This document shows positions 60,220-64,000 of a stretch of DNA of 64,000 bases, piece after piece. The notes below the pieces were generated by a model. That model ran no database searches and was not told where the DNA came from. It saw only the letters and a list, made by a program, of their open reading frames with translations. Origin of the DNA: Chitinophagaceae bacterium (lineage in GTDB: Bacteria > Bacteroidota > Bacteroidia > Chitinophagales > Chitinophagaceae); assembly GCA_016786845.1 (NCBI GenBank), contig JAEUVB010000021.1, positions 248,001-312,000 of the forward strand. Direction: 5' to 3'. Numbering within the stretch: the first letter of the stretch is position 1; each line of letters opens with the position of its first letter. The translations under genes and the position numbers were made by a program.

Positions 60220-61566
60220 TTATTTTTTTGCTATATCTCTTAATACCTCTAACAGTTCTTTGCTGCTATTTTTATAAAAACTTTTGGGGTCAGCTTCTTT
60301 GTGCATTTGTGGCTTTGCATAAACTTGTTTAATCGCATCGAGTAACATTGCTTGGCGGCTTGCATTAACACTATCTTTTCCATCATGCCCAGCCAATAAA
60401 TCCGCATAAGCATTTATTGTTTCCGAAATTGCTGACCTGAATGCATATTCTTCTTCGATAGCTCGTTCTTTGTTGTATTGAGCCATGATGTAGCCCATAA
60501 GAATAAAGCCGGGAGATGTTTTTACAAGATTTACAATAATATCTAGATATGGCAATGATGTTTTTGTGGCTAAACATAAGAATACAACTACAGACCATGC
60601 AACTGCAACAGCAACAGAGACCCCCACTGCAACTCTCCACCAAATAAGTGATTTTGAAACTTTACCTTCTCTTAAACTAAATTTTCCACCAAGAGCCGCA
60701 TCTGCCGATAAACCTAGTAAACGCTTCGCTTCGGTTATCCTGTTTTCAACTTCTGTTTTGGAGTCAACAATAGTTTTTAAATCCGTTTTGGCAGTGCCTA
60801 ATGTTTCTGTAAGTAATTTCTGAAGATTAGTTAATTCTAAATTAAGGGTATCAAAATCATTTTGATTGGTTTCAATATTCTTTTCTACTACAGTTGCAGA
60901 ATCTGTTTGATTTTTTAAAAGTGTTTTTAGCTCACCTTCAATAGAGGTTGCTCTTGTGAGCACTTCATTTATACTTTGAAGTGTGGTTGTAGAAGTATTT
61001 TGATTTTCTGTTAAAGTTGTAAATTCCTGACGTTTTAATTCTAAGAAAACGGTAACATCAGATGTTGCTTTTTCAAGATTCTGGACAAGGGTAGCATTTC
61101 GGTCAATGAAACCATTTAATTTACCTTGAATTACATTTAGCTCTTTTAATAATTTCTCCGTTTCAGTTTTTGTAGTGTCTGTTTTGGTTCTGGTTTTATC
61201 CCAAAAACCGTTGATTATTTGGTAATAAATCAAACTTTCAACTCTTGTAGAAGCAGAATTGAAATCACCAGATGACAGCCATGAATGTAAATTGGTTAAA
61301 TCACTTTCGAGATTTACCGTTCCAAAATCGTTTTGAAAATTTTGGCTTTGAGGCAAAAGCATTCCAAGCCCATCATTCAATTCGGTTTTTAGCTGGCTAA
61401 TAATTCGAAGTATCAGTTGAATGAGTTGAGCTGCATTAAAATTACCAATGATAATTTTAGTTGCATCGCCTTCATTAGGGTGTTGCCCGTTTAATAGTTC
61501 AATTAAATCGAGTTGTTCAATTTGCTCAATTGAATTCAAAATATTTTGTCGTTGAGTTATATTCAT
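60220..61566 (-). CDS. Coiled-coil membrane protein of unknown function inside the RM locus
   Basis: 448 residues, no family recognised. Residues 1-120 helical (IEQIEQLDLIELLNG); about 130-290 a long coiled coil rich in Thr, Glu and Lys (TETEKLLKELNVIQGKL, LTRATSIEGELKTLLKNQT); two membrane helices at about 310-360 (VAVGVSVAVAVAWSVVVFLCL and the ILMGYIMAQYN segment); then a helical cytoplasmic tail (NKERAIEEEYAFRSAI) ending LLEVLRDIAKK. Same strand as hsdS (1-base gap) and fic (6-base gap), so it is co-transcribed with them. It could be an antiphage effector or anchor added to the restriction system; this is inference from placement only. Confidence 0.8.
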   Translation of the reverse strand: MNITQRQNILNSIEQIEQLDLIELLNGQHPNEGDATKIIIGNFNAAQLIQLILRIISQLKTELNDGLGMLLPQSQNFQNDFGTVNLESDLTNLHSWLSSGDFNSASTRVESLIYYQIINGFWDKTRTKTDTTKTETEKLLKELNVIQGKLNGFIDRNATLVQNLEKATSDVTVFLELKRQEFTTLTENQNTSTTTLQSINEVLTRATSIEGELKTLLKNQTDSATVVEKNIETNQNDFDTLNLELTNLQKLLTETLGTAKTDLKTIVDSKTEVENRITEAKRLLGLSADAALGGKFSLREGKVSKSLIWWRVAVGVSVAVAVAWSVVVFLCLATKTSLPYLDIIVNLVKTSPGFILMGYIMAQYNKERAIEEEYAFRSAISETINAYADLLAGHDGKDSVNASRQAMLLDAIKQVYAKPQMHKEADPKSFYKNSSKELLEVLRDIAKK

Positions 61567-61567
61567 A

Positions 61568-62767
61568 TCAATTTATTTTAAGTCTTACTTTACCAGTTAG
61601 TAATTGCTGCATCAACCCCTTCTTCATCTCTCTCAACTTCTCCGCTTTGGCTTTGAGCAAACTGATTTCCTTATCTGCCATTTGCAGCACTTTTGCAATG
61701 GCTGTTTGCTCTTCTATCGTTGGAATAATAAATTTCATTGAGCAAAGCCCATCAAATGATAAACTATCTCTAACGCTTCCCTGCACAAACATTGGAATAT
61801 GACCATAAAACCATTGCGTTTTTAGATGAAAGTAAAGAAAGTCAGCCAGTAGATGTTTTTCGTCTGTCGAAAACACAACATACATTGGGCTCAATATCCC
61901 TTCATCAAAATTCCTCAGTAAATCAAGCGAGCCGACATTAACTCTTGAAGGGTTATATGCAAATTGACCCTTCCTTACAATTTTATAGTTTGTCGCATCT
62001 TCACTAGCTACCGACCTGTCAAATTGATCAGATTGGTTGATAAATCCTCTTGAGTTGGTAACAGATAAAACTCTTGAAACATTTAGGTCTTTATTTCTTT
62101 CTGAAATTTCTTTTATAAATTTCCCTACTACTTTTGGTTTTATTTCCCCGCTAAACCCCTTCAACCTTTTCCTCCCCGTAAGCAATTGCTGCATGAGCCA
62201 TTTTTTGCGGAGTTCTTTTTGGGCTATGAGTTTTTCGGTGGTGTGGATGGCGGCATCTGCTGTGCTTAGTACTTGAGCTATAGCGTGTTGTTCGGAGTGT
62301 GGGGGGAGTGGGATTTTGAATTGTTGTAAATCATCGAGATTTAAAACAGGCTGAGCTCCTCCTACTTTATAAACATACAATAGTCTTTCTATTCTATTCT
62401 CTAAAAAATATCTTACAAATTCAGAATTAGCTTTAGTAGAATCAATTGAAATTCTAGCGACAGATCTTGAAATGTTTGAGCAATCAAGTTCATCTGGAAC
62501 TACTGCTATTTTACCGATGTTTGCTCCTACCACAGTTATCAGAATATCTCCTTTGTTAACTCTAGATCGGATATAAGGTCGATCAATTTCTTCTGATACC
62601 TTGAACAAATTGGATATCTTCCCCCAGCCAGCGGAGTAATCTTGGCTACGAATCATCACTATCCCATTTTCGTTGTAGTCACCTGGTTGCACAATACCGT
62701 ATGTAATGCTTTTATTTTTTTGCAAAAGCTTATTTAATGGTACAAATTCTTCGAACACCATTATCAT
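61568..62767 (-). CDS. hsdS: Type I restriction enzyme specificity subunit
   Basis: 399 residues. Two target-recognition domains, TRD1 (about 10-165, with GDYNENGIVMIRSQDY and VNKGDILITVVGANIGKIAVV) and TRD2 (about 205-375), each followed by a conserved helical spacer: KKWLMQQLLTGRKRLKGF near 195 and KKGLMQQLLTGKVRLK at the C-terminus. TRDs determine the two half-sites of the DNA target, and spacers set their distance. HsdM ends 3 bases upstream. The two MQQLLTG segments are DNA-level repeats and could recombine to swap TRDs with other hsdS genes if present elsewhere. Confidence 0.95.
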   Translation of the reverse strand: MIMVFEEFVPLNKLLQKNKSITYGIVQPGDYNENGIVMIRSQDYSAGWGKISNLFKVSEEIDRPYIRSRVNKGDILITVVGANIGKIAVVPDELDCSNISRSVARISIDSTKANSEFVRYFLENRIERLLYVYKVGGAQPVLNLDDLQQFKIPLPPHSEQHAIAQVLSTADAAIHTTEKLIAQKELRKKWLMQQLLTGRKRLKGFSGEIKPKVVGKFIKEISERNKDLNVSRVLSVTNSRGFINQSDQFDRSVASEDATNYKIVRKGQFAYNPSRVNVGSLDLLRNFDEGILSPMYVVFSTDEKHLLADFLYFHLKTQWFYGHIPMFVQGSVRDSLSFDGLCSMKFIIPTIEEQTAIAKVLQMADKEISLLKAKAEKLREMKKGLMQQLLTGKVRLKIN

Positions 62768-62770
62768 TGT

Positions 62771-64000
62771 TTATAAAGATTTTAAATAAATGTCAATTTC
62801 TTCCTGCACCTCCACTAATTCACCTTCCAATTGTTCAATCTCTTTTTGCACCGCAGCAATATCCACTTCCGCTTCCTCCTCAAAAGTGTCTACATATCGT
62901 GGGATGTTCAGGTTAAAATCGTTTTCCTGTATTTCTTCGGGTGTAGCCACATAACTGTATTTATCTTCCACGACTCCAGTCTGTAGTTTACCGGCAGCAA
63001 AATCGCGATAGGTTTTTACAATGTGTTCAATATCGCTTTCACGTAGCTTGTTTTGGTTTTTAGCACTTTCGTAATGCTTGCTGGCATCAATAAACAGTAC
63101 ATTATTGCTCAATTTTTGCTTGTTAAAAACCAAGATTGCTGCCGGAATTCCTGTACCAAAAAACAAGTTGGCAGGTAAACCAATCACCGCTTCGAGCAAG
63201 TTTTCTTCTATGGTTCGTTGGCGTATGCGGCCTTCGCTGCTACCTCGGAATAAAACACCATGCGGTACAACCACACCTGCTTTTCCGTGTTCGTTCAACG
63301 TTTCTATCATGTGGCTGATAAATGCCCAGTCGCCTTTGCTTTTGGGAGGTACCCCTCTCCAAAAACGGTTGTATTTATCCGTTTCGGGATCGTAACTGAT
63401 GGTGGTTTTGTCGCCTTCCTTGTCTTCTACCTTACCCCATTTATCCAGAGAGAATGGCGGATTGGCCACTACGGTATCGAACTTCATCAAGGTATCGCCT
63501 TCTTTTAGTTTGGGGTTGCGTATGGTATCGCCCCAGCGTATGGTAGCATTGTCGAAGCCATGCAAAAACATGTTCATTACTGCCAAAGCCCAGGTGCTGC
63601 CATTGGCTTCTTGTCCGAATAAAGAGAAATTATCAGAACCCACTTCCTGTCCGGCCTTAATGAGCAGGGAAGCAGAACCACAAGTAGGATCACAAATACG
63701 TGAACCCGGTTTTGATTGAGTGAGCTTGGCTAAAAGGGTAGATACTTCACTGGGTGTATAAAACTCCCCGGCTTTCTTGCCGGCATCACTGGCAAAGTTT
63801 GAAATCAAATATTCATAAGCACCTCCGATAATATCATTTCCCTCTAAATGCGAAGGACGCAGATTCAAATTTTCTTTATTAAAGTCGAGCAGTAAATTCT
63901 TCAGACGGGTGTTTTTGTCTTTAGGTTCGCCTAGCTTGCTGGTATTAAAGTCGATGTTTTGGAAAATACCGGCACCATCTTCACTGTATAGTTTTTCACG
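62771..64000 (-). CDS. hsdM: Type I restriction enzyme methyltransferase subunit, N-terminus cut by window edge
   Basis: The frame is open to base 64000 (409 codons plus stop), so the N-terminal helical domain starts outside. The visible part begins REKLYSEDGAGIFQNID and LKNLLLDF, then SAM-binding motif I DPTCGSASLLIKAG, catalytic motif IV NPPFSLDKWG (N6-adenine type), and GVVPHGVLFRGSSEG. The C-terminal 30 residues are a Glu-rich coiled coil (IEQLEGELVEVQEEID) that contacts HsdS. A TTG at 63866-63868 that could serve as a start is internal, because clear HsdM sequence continues upstream of it. First visible gene of the operon. Confidence 0.95.
   Translation of the reverse strand, partial: REKLYSEDGAGIFQNIDFNTSKLGEPKDKNTRLKNLLLDFNKENLNLRPSHLEGNDIIGGAYEYLISNFASDAGKKAGEFYTPSEVSTLLAKLTQSKPGSRICDPTCGSASLLIKAGQEVGSDNFSLFGQEANGSTWALAVMNMFLHGFDNATIRWGDTIRNPKLKEGDTLMKFDTVVANPPFSLDKWGKVEDKEGDKTTISYDPETDKYNRFWRGVPPKSKGDWAFISHMIETLNEHGKAGVVVPHGVLFRGSSEGRIRQRTIEENLLEAVIGLPANLFFGTGIPAAILVFNKQKLSNNVLFIDASKHYESAKNQNKLRESDIEHIVKTYRDFAAGKLQTGVVEDKYSYVATPEEIQENDFNLNIPRYVDTFEEEAEVDIAAVQKEIEQLEGELVEVQEEIDIYLKSL

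Noticed and set aside
62771..63868. A complete HsdM starting at the TTG at 63868
   Set aside because: The frame continues to the window edge with clear HsdM sequence (LKNLLLDF and upstream), so the TTG is an internal codon and the gene is cut by the window.
1..64000. CRISPR array, rRNA, tRNA, prophage or IS elements
   Set aside because: No regularly spaced repeats, no rRNA-like or cloverleaf sequence that I could recognise, and no transposase, integrase or phage genes were found; tRNA detection by eye is limited.

Overview
The window looks like a chromosome segment of an uncultured or little-studied member of the Bacteroidota, most likely Chitinophagales/Saprospirales-like. I infer this from a type IX secretion sorting domain, propeller/Y_Y_Y histidine kinases, a DUF4290-murA pair, a Sec-exported clade II nitrous oxide reductase, TAnnTTTG-type -7 promoter elements, and the absence of Shine-Dalgarno sequences. 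No rRNA, tRNA, CRISPR array, phage or IS element was recognised. Both window edges cut genes.

Layout. (1) 1-5.8 kb, all minus strand: the cut end of a BTRD1-repeat protein, a beta/gamma-crystallin-domain protein, and a propeller histidine kinase with its NarL-type regulator. (2) 6.2-26.1 kb, minus strand: a secretome island. Two paralogous clusters each combine secreted parallel beta-helix proteins with one very large protein carrying MopE-like calcium loops and a shared dockerin-like C-terminus (12517-13691 region and 20207-26111). Between them lie a caspase-fold (clan CD-like) protein and a signalling cassette of a full histidine kinase, a response regulator and a degenerate kinase that lacks its phospho-acceptor His. 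Three promoters here share a 17-bp TAGCTA double site immediately upstream of the core promoter. (3) 26.2-36.3 kb: housekeeping and mixed genes: murA (Cys-to-Asp type), DUF4290, pirin, a T9SS-sorted protein, GNAT, YfhO, a heptad-repeat coiled coil and an FAD oxidoreductase. (4) 36.3-47.8 kb: an anaerobic/nitrogen-oxide region: Rrf2 regulator, tryptophanase, Crp/Fnr regulator, a 12-TM histidine-rich membrane protein, a fasciclin lipoprotein and a complete nos operon (cytochrome c, nosZ, a membrane-domain::nosL fusion, nosD, nosF, nosY, cupin). Three promoters carry a TATGA-N6-TCATA dyad centred 36.5-37.5 bp from the end of the -7 box, the expected class II position for a Crp/Fnr activator. (5) 47.9-54.9 kb: mixed genes including a gamma-lyase-type PLP enzyme, DinB, and a catalytic/non-catalytic M16 peptidase pair. 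(6) 55.0-64.0 kb, minus strand: a type I restriction-modification locus (hsdM, hsdS, hsdR) with a Fic protein and an unrecognised coiled-coil membrane protein inserted between hsdS and hsdR, a YgjP-type metallopeptidase at the end, and CTATACAT repeats at the fic/hsdR junction.

How it fits together: region 4 reads as a small Crp/Fnr regulon for respiration with N2O under low oxygen, and region 2 as a surface or extracellular-matrix programme under its own two-component control. The two operator families are my strongest observations. They are inferred from sequence alone and need genome-wide motif searches and binding tests.
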